In this document: one piece after another, positions 52,341 to 61,642 of the stretch
Numbering within the stretch: position 1 is the first letter of the stretch
How the letters are laid out: the number at the start of each line of letters is the position of its first letter
Origin: Asanoa ferruginea
GTDB lineage: Bacteria; Actinomycetota; Actinomycetes; Mycobacteriales; Micromonosporaceae
Direction: 5' to 3'
Length of the DNA stretch: 64,000 nt
NCBI RefSeq assembly: GCF_003387075.1
Contig: NZ_QUMQ01000001.1
Coordinates: forward strand, 3,658,001-3,722,000
Notes under the pieces: model-generated
The model's input: only the letters and a program-made list of their open reading frames with translations
Told to the model about the DNA's origin: nothing
Databases searched by the model: none
Position numbers and translations under genes: made by a program

Positions 52341-53128
52341 GTGCCCAAAAGGACGACGCCGTTCCAGGCGATTGTGCATCTCATCCGGCAGCACTACGCC
52401 GGCCCTGGCGTGACAGTGAGCGAGTCGAAGCTCATGTGCGACCCCGACCTCGGCGAGCGTGAGGTCGACATCGTCGTAGAAGCCGAGGCAGACGGCGACG
52501 CAATCGTCATCTCGTATGAAGTGAACCAGCGGAGCCGGCGCGCGTCGGTGGATTGGGTGGAGCAGCAGATCGACAAGCACCGGCGGCTGCCGACCCATAA
52601 GCTTGTACTGGTATCGCGAGCAGGGTTCAGCAGGACGGCCCTGACGAGGGTGGCGCTGGAGCACGGCAGGGTGGAGGCACTCACTCCCGAGATCGTCATG
52701 GTCGACGGCCAGCAGGTCATCAAGCGGCTGTACGCCGACTCGGTCAACTACACCCCAACGCACTACACACTTGGGGTCGTGCGCGGCGAAGAGGAGCATG
52801 TAGTACAGGCGCGTACGGCACGAAGGTCTACGGCGAGGACGGCGAGTACATCGGCCCGCTTGGGGTTCTCGCGCAAGAGACGGCCGAGATGGACTCCGTC
52901 GCCCGGTGGATCATTATCGAGGCCCATCACCATCCCAGACGGGAACACCTGACGGACTTCGAGCTTGGGATCAAGCTCGGGGCCTTGGACTACTTCCTGC
53001 GTCACGACGAGACGGGTGAGTTGTATCAGGTGGTCGCCATACACATCTCGGGCGACTTCAGGTTCCAGCAAGACGAGATCGAATTAACTCTCTCCCGGCT
53101 GGGCAATCGCATGTGCGCGTCGACCTAG
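52341..53128 (+). pseudogene. Restriction-nuclease-like gene with a one-base frameshift
   Basis: From GTG 52341 one frame gives VPKRTTPFQAIVHLIRQHYA, then EREVDIVVEAEADGDAIVIS with YEVNQRSRR, a PD-(D/E)XK-like core, and ...EALTPEIVMVDGQQVIK. At about 52808 the coherent sequence switches by -1 frame to YGTKVYGEDGEYIGPLG, AQETAEMDSVARWIIIEAH and ends at 53128. One missing base in GCGCGTAC would explain this. It abuts the phosphoesterase fragment, showing a join between two unrelated pieces. Confidence 0.6.
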
Positions 53129-53492
53129 ACGTCGCTCGCAGGAAGACCAGTCGTTTGGGTTGGGACGACGCTGCCGGGAGCATCCGTGACTACTTTGTCC
53201 TACCGCCCGACCGACACCTCCACCGCCGAGCGTCGCACCTCAACAAAGCCAAACCCGACGATGCTGTTCCCTGGCCTCCTAAAGATCGAGTTACCGGAGC
53301 ACCCCATGGGGCGGGCGGCCAAGGAAGGCGACGCGACGCCCCCTGCGCATAGTATCTCCTCGATGCCGTGTGGTGCGGCGATGAACCTACGCGACTCGTC
53401 CAGATCTGCCAGAGGACGCCGATACCGTCTGCGTAACTGGGTGGTCGAGCCGGTGTGACCCAGTGCGGCCGGTTTTCCGCTACCGTTCGAAC
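53129..53492. other. Spacer without a supported gene
   Basis: Short frames exist on both strands but lack ribosome binding sites and coherent composition. No repeat or RNA signal is visible. Confidence 0.45.
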
Positions 53493-53909
53493 ATGACGGC
53501 CAAACAGATTGAGGGCTTTTTGGCTGACGCCCCGGCACCTATACGTCGCGAATTATCCCAGTATGCCAGAGGTGTCCAGAATCTTGCCTCCAAGAGTTTT
53601 GGTGATGCAGGGTGCAAACGGCCAACGGCAGACGAGCGTTCGGTCTTCGTAATAGTCGCAACCTTTAGAAAACTGGCGCATTTAATAGACTTTCAGAGCA
53701 GAACTATTCGGGCGACAACGAGGGCCGGGATGTTCTCCTCCATCGCCGTTGGCTCAGTAGAAATTACTGGCGACTCGGCATATGACCGACAGTTGCGGCG
53801 CATGAGTAACGACCTGTGGAACACGGCTCAAGAGATTGGAATACGGGATCTGCTGGCATCCAGCACGCTGAAGAGCCTTGCTAGGAAGGTACATGAGCGC
53901 AACCATTGA
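53493..53909 (+). CDS. Hypothetical protein, first gene of a low-GC pair
   Basis: A 138-residue protein starting MTAKQIEGFLADAPAPIRRE at ATG 53493. It is helical, with basic patches (ASKSFGDAGCKRPTADERSV, LARKVHERNH). Codon use is less GC-biased than in the surroundings. The next gene starts inside its last codons. No family recognised. Confidence 0.6.
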   Translation: MTAKQIEGFLADAPAPIRRELSQYARGVQNLASKSFGDAGCKRPTADERSVFVIVATFRKLAHLIDFQSRTIRATTRAGMFSSIAVGSVEITGDSAYDRQLRRMSNDLWNTAQEIGIRDLLASSTLKSLARKVHERNH

Positions 53910-54618
53910 CGGTAACGCCATCTTGAATGGGCTAGCCGGCTTCATGCAACGCCATCGCGCGACACTCTATGAACTGGTCCGCCGAAATTTTCAGTTGCTT
54001 GAGATTGCAGCCCTCATGGCCAGCGCCCACCATTATCAGAGCATGGGATACGCTGTTCAGCCGGCAAATCTCGACCGTCGCAATCGCTTCATATTCAAAG
54101 CAACAACCACCGGGAACCCACGCAACTACTCCTGGTTCGAGGTGGCTGGATCCGGGCATGCCTTGGGATGGGAGCTACACGCTAACCTTCCTGTACAGAG
54201 CGCCTACAACCACGACGGCGGAATTTATGTGGTGGACGTAGGTGTAATTCGACAGGGCACTGAGATCGCCCCGGTCGGTAAACGACAGTGGCAAGCGGGC
54301 AGCACGGATTTAATGACGCTTGCCGAGGTGAAGGCATTCCCCGTATACCCAATGCTGCTGGCGCATTTTTTGGGGATCGTTCACGAAATCGCTCCTGCCT
54401 TCTTGAGCGGACGAGTACCGTACGGCTTCCGGCGGGATAAACATTTTCCACCCACGCTTTTCTCCACGCGCGGCCTAAGTGGCACCTCCGAGAATATAAT
54501 TAAGGCATACCCATCCCGAGGGCTACGAGTAGCCATCGTCAGCAACCTCGATACCGCCATTTCCATGGGCGTCCTCGACTCCACGGTAAGCATCTTCAAG
54601 ATGCAGAAGGCCCGGTAG
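53893..54618 (+). CDS. Possible PD-(D/E)XK-type nuclease, second gene of a low-GC pair
   Basis: A 241-residue protein from ATG 53893 with AGGAAGG 4-5 nt upstream, overlapping its partner by 17 bp. A core of NYSWFEVAGSGHALGWELHA, GGIYVVDVGVIR and TDLMTLAEVKAFPVYP has an Asp followed by E-V-K about 40 residues later, compatible with a restriction-like nuclease. The N-terminal 60 residues are helical. Low GC and isolation from neighbours suggest recent acquisition. Name and target unknown. Confidence 0.6.
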   Translation: MSATIDGNAILNGLAGFMQRHRATLYELVRRNFQLLEIAALMASAHHYQSMGYAVQPANLDRRNRFIFKATTTGNPRNYSWFEVAGSGHALGWELHANLPVQSAYNHDGGIYVVDVGVIRQGTEIAPVGKRQWQAGSTDLMTLAEVKAFPVYPMLLAHFLGIVHEIAPAFLSGRVPYGFRRDKHFPPTLFSTRGLSGTSENIIKAYPSRGLRVAIVSNLDTAISMGVLDSTVSIFKMQKAR

Positions 54619-54686
54619 CTGTTGTTGCGCGCCAAACCCGAGGATTGACCGGCCGAGGAACGGGTGGTTGACGCCGAAAAGACGTT

Positions 54687-54860
54687 AAATCGACGCCGTC
54701 CAAGGGCCGGCAGGTCTGGAACCGTCTGCGCACCAATGAGGTCCTCCTCGGCGTCGAGGACATCGCGTTGGGCCACGAGAACCGCCACCGCTGGAACGAC
54801 CCGAGCGAGTGGGTCTGGTCGACCGAGCAAGCGCGCGAGCCGCCAGCCCACCATCGTTAG
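54687..54860 (+). pseudogene. Relic of a second serine recombinase
   Basis: The frame GRQVWNRLRTNEVLLGVEDI, ALGHENRHRWNDPSEWVWST, EQAREPP is typical of the recombinase domain of actinobacterial large serine recombinases, just before the zinc ribbon. It differs from the intact recombinase at 61900. Upstream, in another frame, VVDAEKTLN may belong to it. Only about 55 residues remain. The following ~270 bp to 55130 hold nothing recognisable. Confidence 0.6.
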
Positions 54861-55130
54861 TGCGCGCCGCAGCGCGGATACGGTCCCAGACAGGAGGGGG
54901 ATTTCATCGCTGTTGCCACATGATCGTCTCCGTCCGCGTCGGCGGGAGGCCCGTCTCGGTGGCACCGACTCTATGGGCGTGAGCCTCACCGTTCGAACCG
55001 AGTGCGGTCCGCTGTGGGGTTGGGCTGCTTGCCGGCGTCGCCGCCGAGCGCCTCTAGGACGGTGTACTCGCCGGCCACGGTGACCTCCTTCGGTTGGGCT
55101 TGGGGTTACTGCGCGCAAGAGCAGAATGGG

Positions 55131-55886
55131 TTACGGCGTGAACACGATCCCCCAGTCCGGCTTGTGGGGTTTGTGCCACGGGCTCTCAATCGGTTCCAGA
55201 CGAAACGAGACACGCTCCGGGAAGAGGCGCTTTGTCGCCACGAGGGTCCGGCCCGGGTAGTCGACGCCGGACAGCGTGCCGCCTTGCTCGTACCAGTCGT
55301 AGCTGCTCCCCTCACGACCCGCCGATCCGAACTGGACCCACCACATCTCCTCGTTCGGCGCGTCGAGGAGGAAGACGCCTGCCTTGTAGCGGTTGTTAAA
55401 CCAGCGCATCTCCGGTGGAATCCGGGCCTCAGCGCCGTCCTGGATGGGCAGCAGAAGGTCAAAGCGACGGCCTGTCCAGACCCACGCCGTACCCAGGAAG
55501 CCGGCTCGGCGGTCGAGTTGGGCGCGAGCCTTCATTGCCTCGACGGAAATCGGCGAGTCCTGAACCTCGACGGCGACCCACTGGCGGCTTTTGTCCGACC
55601 ACACCGCGACGTCGACACGACGCTCACCATCGCTGTGGATCTGTTCGAGTTCGACGTGGTAGCCGAGGCCGCGGAACTGCTCGGCGAGGACCTTCTTGGC
55701 CAACAGGTGGCGTGGGCTCTCGCCGACCGCGATGCAGTCGGCGCCAGGTGCGTGAGCGAAATGGGCGATCTTGACGCGTCCTCGCTTGAGGACGACGAGG
55801 TGTTGGCAGAGCGGGCAAGAGAACTCGTCGTCGGCTAGGTCACGTTCGGCTTCGACCGGACCAACGGGCGAGAGGGCTACCAGCAT
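55131..55886 (-). CDS. CoiA-like competence/nuclease family protein
   Basis: A 251-residue protein. The N-terminal part has FSCPLCQHLVVLKRG and KIAHFAHAPGADC, the CoiA zinc-finger-like region with HFAH. The nuclease-like core follows: HLLAKKVLAEQF, RRVDVAVW and VAVEVQDSPISVEAM, where Asp and E-V-Q take the places of the PD-(D/E)XK residues. The rest is a beta-rich tail. CoiA proteins assist recombination of incoming DNA in competent bacteria; the actinobacterial members have unknown roles and occur in mobile DNA. Confidence 0.75.
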   Translation of the reverse strand: MLVALSPVGPVEAERDLADDEFSCPLCQHLVVLKRGRVKIAHFAHAPGADCIAVGESPRHLLAKKVLAEQFRGLGYHVELEQIHSDGERRVDVAVWSDKSRQWVAVEVQDSPISVEAMKARAQLDRRAGFLGTAWVWTGRRFDLLLPIQDGAEARIPPEMRWFNNRYKAGVFLLDAPNEEMWWVQFGSAGREGSSYDWYEQGGTLSGVDYPGRTLVATKRLFPERVSFRLEPIESPWHKPHKPDWGIVFTP

Positions 55887-56299
55887 GACATGACCCAGGG
55901 GATCGTGATCGTGGCGGTCATCGCGGATCTCCTTCCCGGTGCGGTCGGGTTTGCTTCGAAGAATGGCGCTACAGGGCGGTCAAGTCGAGACGTTCAACAC
56001 GCGCGAGGTACTCACGCCGCCGTCGCTTAGCCTCGGGTCCGCGGACAGGTCATAAGTACCCAGGTGAAGGCCTAGGCGTGGGCCGTGCCGGGATCTTGGA
56101 CTCGCGAGACTAGCTGGGGTCACTCTTCCGAGAACAGCGACACGCAAGTCGGGTGTGCGACGTGAGGATTCTGCGGCAAGATGGCTTCGGCCTCGGTAAG
56201 GGCTCTCCACAAGGTATGCCCCTCCGAGTGGGCCTAAGGCCATGCCGCAGCAGACCGGCGGCCGTTCTCACAGCTGTGATCAAGGGAGGTGGCGTCGCC
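55887..56299. other. Spacer upstream of gajA
   Basis: About 410 bp between divergent genes, expected to hold promoters for the CoiA-like gene and gajA. An open frame runs in from 56153 but lacks coding character before the ATG at 56300. No clear repeat or RNA seen. Confidence 0.45.
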
Positions 56300-58009
56300 A
56301 TGCGCGTAGTCAGGGTTCGCCTGCAGCGCTTCCGAGGCTTCGCGGACATGGTGCTGTGCCCAGTTGGGCACGCGGTGGTGGTCGGCGAGCCGCGCGCCGG
56401 CCGGACCGACATGATCACCGGTCTTCGTCGGGTGCTTGAGCCGCGGAGCACGATGGCCAGGCCGGATGTACTGGACGTGTACCGGCCCTTCCCGCCGGCT
56501 GGCGAGGACCTCGAGGAGCTGACCGAGGTCGAGGTGACGCTCGTGGACCTCAACGCGGTGGTCGAACAGGAGCTTGAGAACTGGCTGGATCTGATCGACC
56601 CAGAGACGGGCCTGCTCGCAGCGCACGAGCAGGCGGACGAGGCAGTGATGGGTCTGCGGTTGTGTTACCGGCTTCGTTACGACCCGGCGAGCGAGACCGC
56701 CGAACACTGGGTGGAGTACCCCAAGACCGGAACCCGGGCGTCGCGCGCCGAGCGGGAGCTGCTGGCTCCAATCGTGCTCGACCGGCGTGCGCCGCTGCAG
56801 CTGCGGCCTGAAGGGGTCTTCCGCCGGTTGGTGGCCGATGCTGACGAACCGGACCTGCTGGCGGCGTTGACCAAGCTCGGCACGGACATGGATGCGGCAA
56901 CCGACGCCCTGGTTGCGAGCAGCGGGATCCGCAAGACCATCGAGGAGGTCCTGGACGCCGGGGCCGCGCAGTTGCTGGAAATGAGCAGCACCGTGCCCGC
57001 GGATGATATTGGGTTCGCAACCGACGACGGATCCGTCAGCGCAATCTTGCGCGCCATGCGCCCGACAGTCGCCTTGGACAGCGCTGGCCCGCTCCCGCTT
57101 ACCGCACACGGCTCGACCACCACCGGTGTGTTGACCGCAGCCGAGGCGGTGGTGTCCGCAGCCGAGCCAGGGGCGATTGTCCTCGGCGACGACTTCGGCG
57201 ACGACCTAGACGCCGCATCTGCCGAGTACCTGGCCTCCCGCCTGCGCCGCAATAGCGGGCAGGTGTGGCTCTCCACCCGCCGGCCCGAGGCGGTTCGTGC
57301 GTTCGCGCCGGAGGAGATGATCCGGCTGACCCGAAGCCACGGCCAGCGGCGAGCGCATCAACTGGCCGCCACAACCGACCGTAAAGAGCGGGCGGCCCGT
57401 CGGTACTTGCACCCGCTACTGCTCCCGGCGATGACCGCCCGTACGGTAGGGCTGCTCGAAGGCCCTCACGACCTGGAGGGTTACACCGCGGTCGCAGACC
57501 GGCGGCTACGCAACGACATTGCCCCGCCAGCAGCGTACGGAGTGCGGATGGTCGCACCTGCCAACGGCGACGGCGGCAAGGACGAACTGCCAAAGCTGGC
57601 CCGGCTCGCTACAGCGCTCGGATTCCATGTACGGGTAGTCCTTGACAACGACAAGCCCGGCGGAGACGCCGCGCTGATCGCCGAGTTGACCGCACTGGCC
57701 GAGCACGTAATCCGGCTGCCAAAGCACTCCTCGGTCGAGAAGGCATTGGTCAGCGGTGTCGACGTCTCCCGGCTGCGGACCGCGTTCGAGCGGCTGGTGA
57801 CCGAGCACGGGTTGGTCGGGATCACCGTCAGTGCGATTGCCGACGCCGACTTGGCGGAGGCGATCGTGAAAGCGCTCAAGAGCAAGGGCGGCCTACACCA
57901 GCCATTCGTCGACGCACTGCCCCGCGGGAAGACGCCACCGCTAGCCAAGAAGGTCCTCGATACCCTCGCGAATCCACCCGCCACCACCGGACTGGTCGAT
58001 CTGCCATGA
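56300..58009 (+). CDS. gajA: Gabija GajA-like ATPase/TOPRIM nuclease with variant Walker A
   Basis: A 569-residue protein; AGGGAGGTGG lies about 8 nt before ATG 56300. The N-terminal ABC-type ATPase part starts VRLQRFRGFADM, and its P-loop reads GEPRAGRTDM (residues 29-38), with Arg35 in place of the usual Lys. The C-terminal TOPRIM part has GLLEGPHDLEGY near residue 390 and VVLDNDKPGGD near residue 450, the Glu and DxD of OLD-family nucleases. With the UvrD-like gene directly behind, this is a Gabija system: GajA is a nuclease held back by nucleotides until phage infection lowers them. The Walker change suggests altered ATP use. Overlaps gajB by 4 nt. Confidence 0.8.
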   Translation: MRVVRVRLQRFRGFADMVLCPVGHAVVVGEPRAGRTDMITGLRRVLEPRSTMARPDVLDVYRPFPPAGEDLEELTEVEVTLVDLNAVVEQELENWLDLIDPETGLLAAHEQADEAVMGLRLCYRLRYDPASETAEHWVEYPKTGTRASRAERELLAPIVLDRRAPLQLRPEGVFRRLVADADEPDLLAALTKLGTDMDAATDALVASSGIRKTIEEVLDAGAAQLLEMSSTVPADDIGFATDDGSVSAILRAMRPTVALDSAGPLPLTAHGSTTTGVLTAAEAVVSAAEPGAIVLGDDFGDDLDAASAEYLASRLRRNSGQVWLSTRRPEAVRAFAPEEMIRLTRSHGQRRAHQLAATTDRKERAARRYLHPLLLPAMTARTVGLLEGPHDLEGYTAVADRRLRNDIAPPAAYGVRMVAPANGDGGKDELPKLARLATALGFHVRVVLDNDKPGGDAALIAELTALAEHVIRLPKHSSVEKALVSGVDVSRLRTAFERLVTEHGLVGITVSAIADADLAEAIVKALKSKGGLHQPFVDALPRGKTPPLAKKVLDTLANPPATTGLVDLP

Positions 58010-59649
58010 CCTACAAGCCCAGTGAAGAACAACGGAAGATCATCGATTCCGGTGATCCGGTCCTGCTGGTGTGCGGCGGCGCGGGGACGGGAAAGACCAC
58101 CACCGCGGCCGCCGCAGTGCGTGCGCACTTGGAGCGCGTCGATCGTGAACGCGCCGCTGCGGTGAGCGGACGGGGGCGGCTGCCGGTCGCGCGGGCGTTG
58201 TTCTTGTCGTTCTCGCGCTCATCGGTGGCACAGATCCTTGATCGGACGGCCGACGTGCTCGGCCCATATCTGTCGCGAATCGAAATCACCACCTTCCACG
58301 CCTTCGCGTGGCGGTTACTGATCCGCTGGGGAGGCGTGATCGGCTTAGCCGACCCACAGATGCTGACCGACGCCGAGGCCAAGCTATTTCGAGCGGAAGA
58401 CACTCTCCGCTACCGCGACATGATGCCCCGCGCGCTCGATCTGTGCGCGGTGCCCGCCGTTCGCGAACACCTGCAGGGCCGTTGGTCGATCATCGTCAGC
58501 GATGAGTTCCAGGACACGGACGACTGCCAGTTCGACCTGCTGAGCAGCATCCGCGGTGCGGCGCGGCTTCTGCTACTAGGCGATCCGAACCAGTGCATCT
58601 ACAGCGACCTGCCCGACGCAGTTGGCGTAGGTCCCCAACGGCTGGACGCCGCGATGGCCATGCCCGCGGCCCGTCGCATCGACTTGCCGGACGTTTCGCA
58701 TCGGGATCCGAGCAATATCTTGCCGGCCGCCGCGGCGGCCATTCGTCGCCGTGAGTTCGAGCATGATGCGGTCAGAGCCGCCCTGGACAGCGGCCGGCTG
58801 CTGGTTCGCGCTGGCCTACCGCTGGACAGGGAAGCCGACGTCGTGGCCGAGGTGGTACAGAACTTGCGGGAGGAAGGCGCCACAGTCGGCGTATTCAGCC
58901 ACCACGTTGACGCGACGACCGGCTTGTCCGACCAGCTCACCCAACGCGTCATCGACCACGAGATCGTCGGCCTGCCCGAATGTCTTACCGCGGCCCTTGA
59001 GGCTCAGCACGCGATGCTCCGTTTCGCCGCTCGGGCTGAGGAATGGGAGCTCGTCAGGCAGCAGCTTGCGGTGTTTGTCGCTAGCTCGGTGCGCGGGAAG
59101 AATGCGCCCGACCTCGCGTGGATGCTCCTCGGGCGCCGTGCTATGCCAGCCACGTTGGACCGGCGTCTCACCGAACTCCGCGACGCTCTGCTAGCCGACC
59201 AGATCGGCGATGCTGCGCAGCGCGCCGCCGCCGCGCACACCGCCCTTGGCCTTCCTCAAGGGGAAAAACACTGGCAAAACGCGGCGCAGTTACTGGAACC
59301 GTTGGTGGCACGGGCTTCGCGCCGTCACGCCGACCCTGCCGAAGCGCTCGAGCACCTCGCCGCAGCAATCTCCGACCACCGCGCCGGTCTACTCACCCAT
59401 GTGGTTGGCGAACCGGCGGCGTCAGTCCAGCTCATGGGCCTTTACCAGACCAAGGGCCGGGAAGCAGACGCTACCATCGTCGTCCTGCGCAGCAGCGACT
59501 TCTACGGCTTCGAACGGTACGAGCCGTTCGTCAACTCCTCTAAACTGCTCTACGTGGTGCTCAGCCGCGCGCGCCGCAGAACAGTCGTGCTTCTGTTCGG
59601 CGACAATCCCCAGCCACTTGTTGCGCCGCTGATCAAGTTGGCTTCCTGA
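58006..59649 (+). CDS. gajB: Gabija GajB-like UvrD-type helicase
   Basis: A 547-residue superfamily 1 helicase. Motif Q/I: PSEEQRKIIDSGDP and CGGAGTGKTTTAA near residue 24; motif Ia LFLSFSRSSVAQ; motif II VSDEFQDTDD near residue 166; motif III LLLGDPNQCIYS; motif V/VI LYQTKGREADATIVV and LYVVLSRARRRT near the end. Length is close to GajB. Its ATG overlaps the gajA stop (ATGA), so the two proteins are produced together. Confidence 0.82.
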   Translation: MTYKPSEEQRKIIDSGDPVLLVCGGAGTGKTTTAAAAVRAHLERVDRERAAAVSGRGRLPVARALFLSFSRSSVAQILDRTADVLGPYLSRIEITTFHAFAWRLLIRWGGVIGLADPQMLTDAEAKLFRAEDTLRYRDMMPRALDLCAVPAVREHLQGRWSIIVSDEFQDTDDCQFDLLSSIRGAARLLLLGDPNQCIYSDLPDAVGVGPQRLDAAMAMPAARRIDLPDVSHRDPSNILPAAAAAIRRREFEHDAVRAALDSGRLLVRAGLPLDREADVVAEVVQNLREEGATVGVFSHHVDATTGLSDQLTQRVIDHEIVGLPECLTAALEAQHAMLRFAARAEEWELVRQQLAVFVASSVRGKNAPDLAWMLLGRRAMPATLDRRLTELRDALLADQIGDAAQRAAAAHTALGLPQGEKHWQNAAQLLEPLVARASRRHADPAEALEHLAAAISDHRAGLLTHVVGEPAASVQLMGLYQTKGREADATIVVLRSSDFYGFERYEPFVNSSKLLYVVLSRARRRTVVLLFGDNPQPLVAPLIKLAS

Positions 59650-60159
59650 CACTCTTCCGAACGCGCCAGCGATAGTGGGCCAGCAAGACGCTCACAAACC
59701 CGTCGGCAAAACCTCGCAAGGTCCGGACGAGCACCACGCGGCTAGCGTCGGAATGCATACCTCACCCGGTTGGGCAGTCCACACCGAGTACGCCCGCTGG
59801 CCGCCCAGTCCGCTTCATGATCATGTGCCGCATCCTCTCAGCCGCTCGTCCGCCGGCTGATCGCAGCAAGGCGATGCGGCGCATGGACGAACCGATATGT
59901 CAGGGTCCCGACGATGTTGCCACGCCATCGCCGCCAAAGGCGGGGGGCAAGCGTGCTCATCAGCAGATCCGGACGCTGCTGTGCGCGAATACCACCCCGT
60001 GTAGTTGGTGATCTCTATGCGAGGGCGTCGGCCCGATCATCACCCCGACGCTAGATCAGACCGGGTCCCAAACTGACGCCCAATGGAATCCGCGTGCAGA
60101 TACCGGGACCCAAACTCCCACCCGCCCAAACGGGTCCGCTACTCGCGCTCAAAACCAGG
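59650..60159. other. Spacer between Gabija and the IS element
   Basis: About 510 bp with no supported gene. ACCGGG(T/A)CCCAAACT occurs twice in direct orientation at 60060 and 60102, 42 bp apart. No terminator with a T-run is evident after gajB. Confidence 0.45.
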
Positions 60160-60165
60160 TCTAGG
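60160..60165. repeat. Target-site duplication, left copy
   Basis: TCTAGG directly precedes the left inverted repeat of the IS; the same six bases follow the right inverted repeat at 61272-61277. Confidence 0.7.
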
Positions 60166-61271
60166 TGTACTGCCCGGGGACGTTGGTTGTGTGACGAGAT
60201 CGTGTGACGGGTCTTGATCGGCGAAGAACCTCCTGGCAGGTGTGGAGCTACCACAGCACACACCCAGCCAAGGAGGTCCTTCGGTGCTCCACGCTAATGC
60301 CGCGTTGACGCCGCGTCAGCGACTGCGTATGGCGCGTCTGATCGTTGATGAGAACTGGCCGGTGGCCCGGGCCGCGGAATGGTTCCAGGTGTCCTGGCCG
60401 ACCGCGAAACGGTGGGCCGACCGCTACCGGCTGGCTGGCCCGGACGGCATGACCGACCGGTCCAGCCGGCCCCATTCCAGCCCGGCACGCACCCCGCAAC
60501 CAACCGTCCGCAAAATCGTGCATCTGCGATGCAAACGCCGGCTCGGGCCGGTCGGGATCGCCGCGATCGTCGGTGTCGCGGCATCAACGGTCCACGCGGT
60601 GCTAGTCCGCTGCCGGATCAACCGGCTGAGCCTGCTGGACAGACGCACCGGCGAACCCGTGGTCCGCTATGAACGCGACCGACCCGGCGAGCTGGTCCAC
60701 ACCGATGTCAAGAAGCTGGGCAACATCCCGACCGGTGGCGGCTGGCGGACCGTCGGCCGGGTCCAGGGCCGCCGCAACAAGACCACCGACGGCGGCAAAG
60801 GCCGCAACCGACACCACAACGTGCTGATGGGCCACGCCTACGTCCACACCGCCATCGACGACCACACCCGCCTGGCCTACGCCGAAATCCACGACGACGA
60901 GACCGCCGACACCGCGATCGGCTTCTGGCGCCGCGCCGTGGCCTGGTTCGCCACCCGCGGCGTCACCATCGAACGGGTGCTGTCCGACAACGGTTCCTGC
61001 TACCGATCCCGCGCCTGGCGCCAGGCCTGCGCGCAACTCGGCGTCGCAACCAGGTACACCCGGCCCTACTGGCCACAAACCAACGGCAAAGCGGAACGGT
61101 TCAACCGCACCATGATCAACGAATGGGCGTTCGTGCGACCCTACCCATCCGAAGCCGCCCGCCGCGCCGCCCTACCCGCCTGGCTGCACACCTACAACCA
61201 CCACCGCCCCCACACCGCCCTCGGAGGCCAGCCACCAATCACCCGGTTAACCAACCTCTCCGGGCAGTACA
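60166..61271 (+). mobile_element. IS481-family insertion sequence
   Basis: About 1.1 kb bounded by inverted repeats that start TGTACTGCCCGG at both ends (left from 60166, right inward from 61271), matching at about 20 of the outer 22 positions, and flanked by the 6-bp direct repeat TCTAGG. It contains one intact transposase gene. The copy appears complete and fairly recent. Confidence 0.85.
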
Positions 61272-61276
61272 TCTAG
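60284..61276 (+). CDS. IS481-family transposase
   Basis: A 330-residue transposase from GTG 60284 with AAGGAGG 7 nt upstream. An N-terminal HTH (RAAEWFQVSWPTAKRWADRY) precedes the DDE rve domain: GELVHTDVKKLG with the first Asp near residue 141, VLSDNGSCYRS with the second near residue 229, and TNGKAERFNRTM with the Glu near residue 265. The last codon and stop (ATC TAG) lie beyond the right inverted repeat: the stop codon is provided by the duplicated target sequence. Confidence 0.92.
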   Translation: MLHANAALTPRQRLRMARLIVDENWPVARAAEWFQVSWPTAKRWADRYRLAGPDGMTDRSSRPHSSPARTPQPTVRKIVHLRCKRRLGPVGIAAIVGVAASTVHAVLVRCRINRLSLLDRRTGEPVVRYERDRPGELVHTDVKKLGNIPTGGGWRTVGRVQGRRNKTTDGGKGRNRHHNVLMGHAYVHTAIDDHTRLAYAEIHDDETADTAIGFWRRAVAWFATRGVTIERVLSDNGSCYRSRAWRQACAQLGVATRYTRPYWPQTNGKAERFNRTMINEWAFVRPYPSEAARRAALPAWLHTYNHHRPHTALGGQPPITRLTNLSGQYI

Positions 61277-61277
61277 G
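61272..61277. repeat. Target-site duplication, right copy
   Basis: TCTAGG, identical to 60160-60165. TAG at 61274-61276 serves as the transposase stop codon. Confidence 0.7.
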
Positions 61278-61458
61278 CCCGCAACGCTCTGACAGTCGCG
61301 GAAGCTGCGTCGGCCAGTCGCCGAGCGGGCCGCGGTGTCGACCCAGCCCGGCGATCGCCTGGCGGGCATTGGCGTCCTCGACACACCGAGCGGTTGTCGC
61401 CTGCTGAGGCCAGCAGGTGATGGCCGTTGGCCGCGTGCCTGTGGACCTTGATGATCAT
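61278..61458 (-). pseudogene. WD40-repeat gene fragment
   Basis: Minus-strand frame with HRHAANGHHLLASAGDNRSV, then in a shifted frame VEDANARQAIAGLGRHRGPL. NGHHLLASAGD-x-R-S-V is the usual start of a WD40 blade. Only about one and a half blades remain, with a frameshift, ending at the IS border. No matching part is seen on the other side of the IS, so the loss may have occurred together with the insertion or earlier. Confidence 0.5.
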
Positions 61459-61642
61459 CTGAACCGGTCATCCCTGCCCTGCCACCAGTAGCAATGGCGC
61501 GTCTACACCGACCACATCAAGCCGGGCACTCCGCGGCTTTGCCGGGGCCCGTAAAAGTTCGCCCCCATGACTCGAAAGGAGAACCCATGGCCGAAACGTC
61601 TGTGGACGCGGTAACGCGCGTTCCCATCGCCAAGGGAAATCC

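Noticed and set aside
53113-53538. Several short frames on both strands after the frameshifted nuclease
   Set aside because: No ribosome binding sites, no recognisable motifs, and mutually overlapping.
60051-60263. Minus-strand 70-codon frame across the left IS end
   Set aside because: It spans the IS border and has no coding character.
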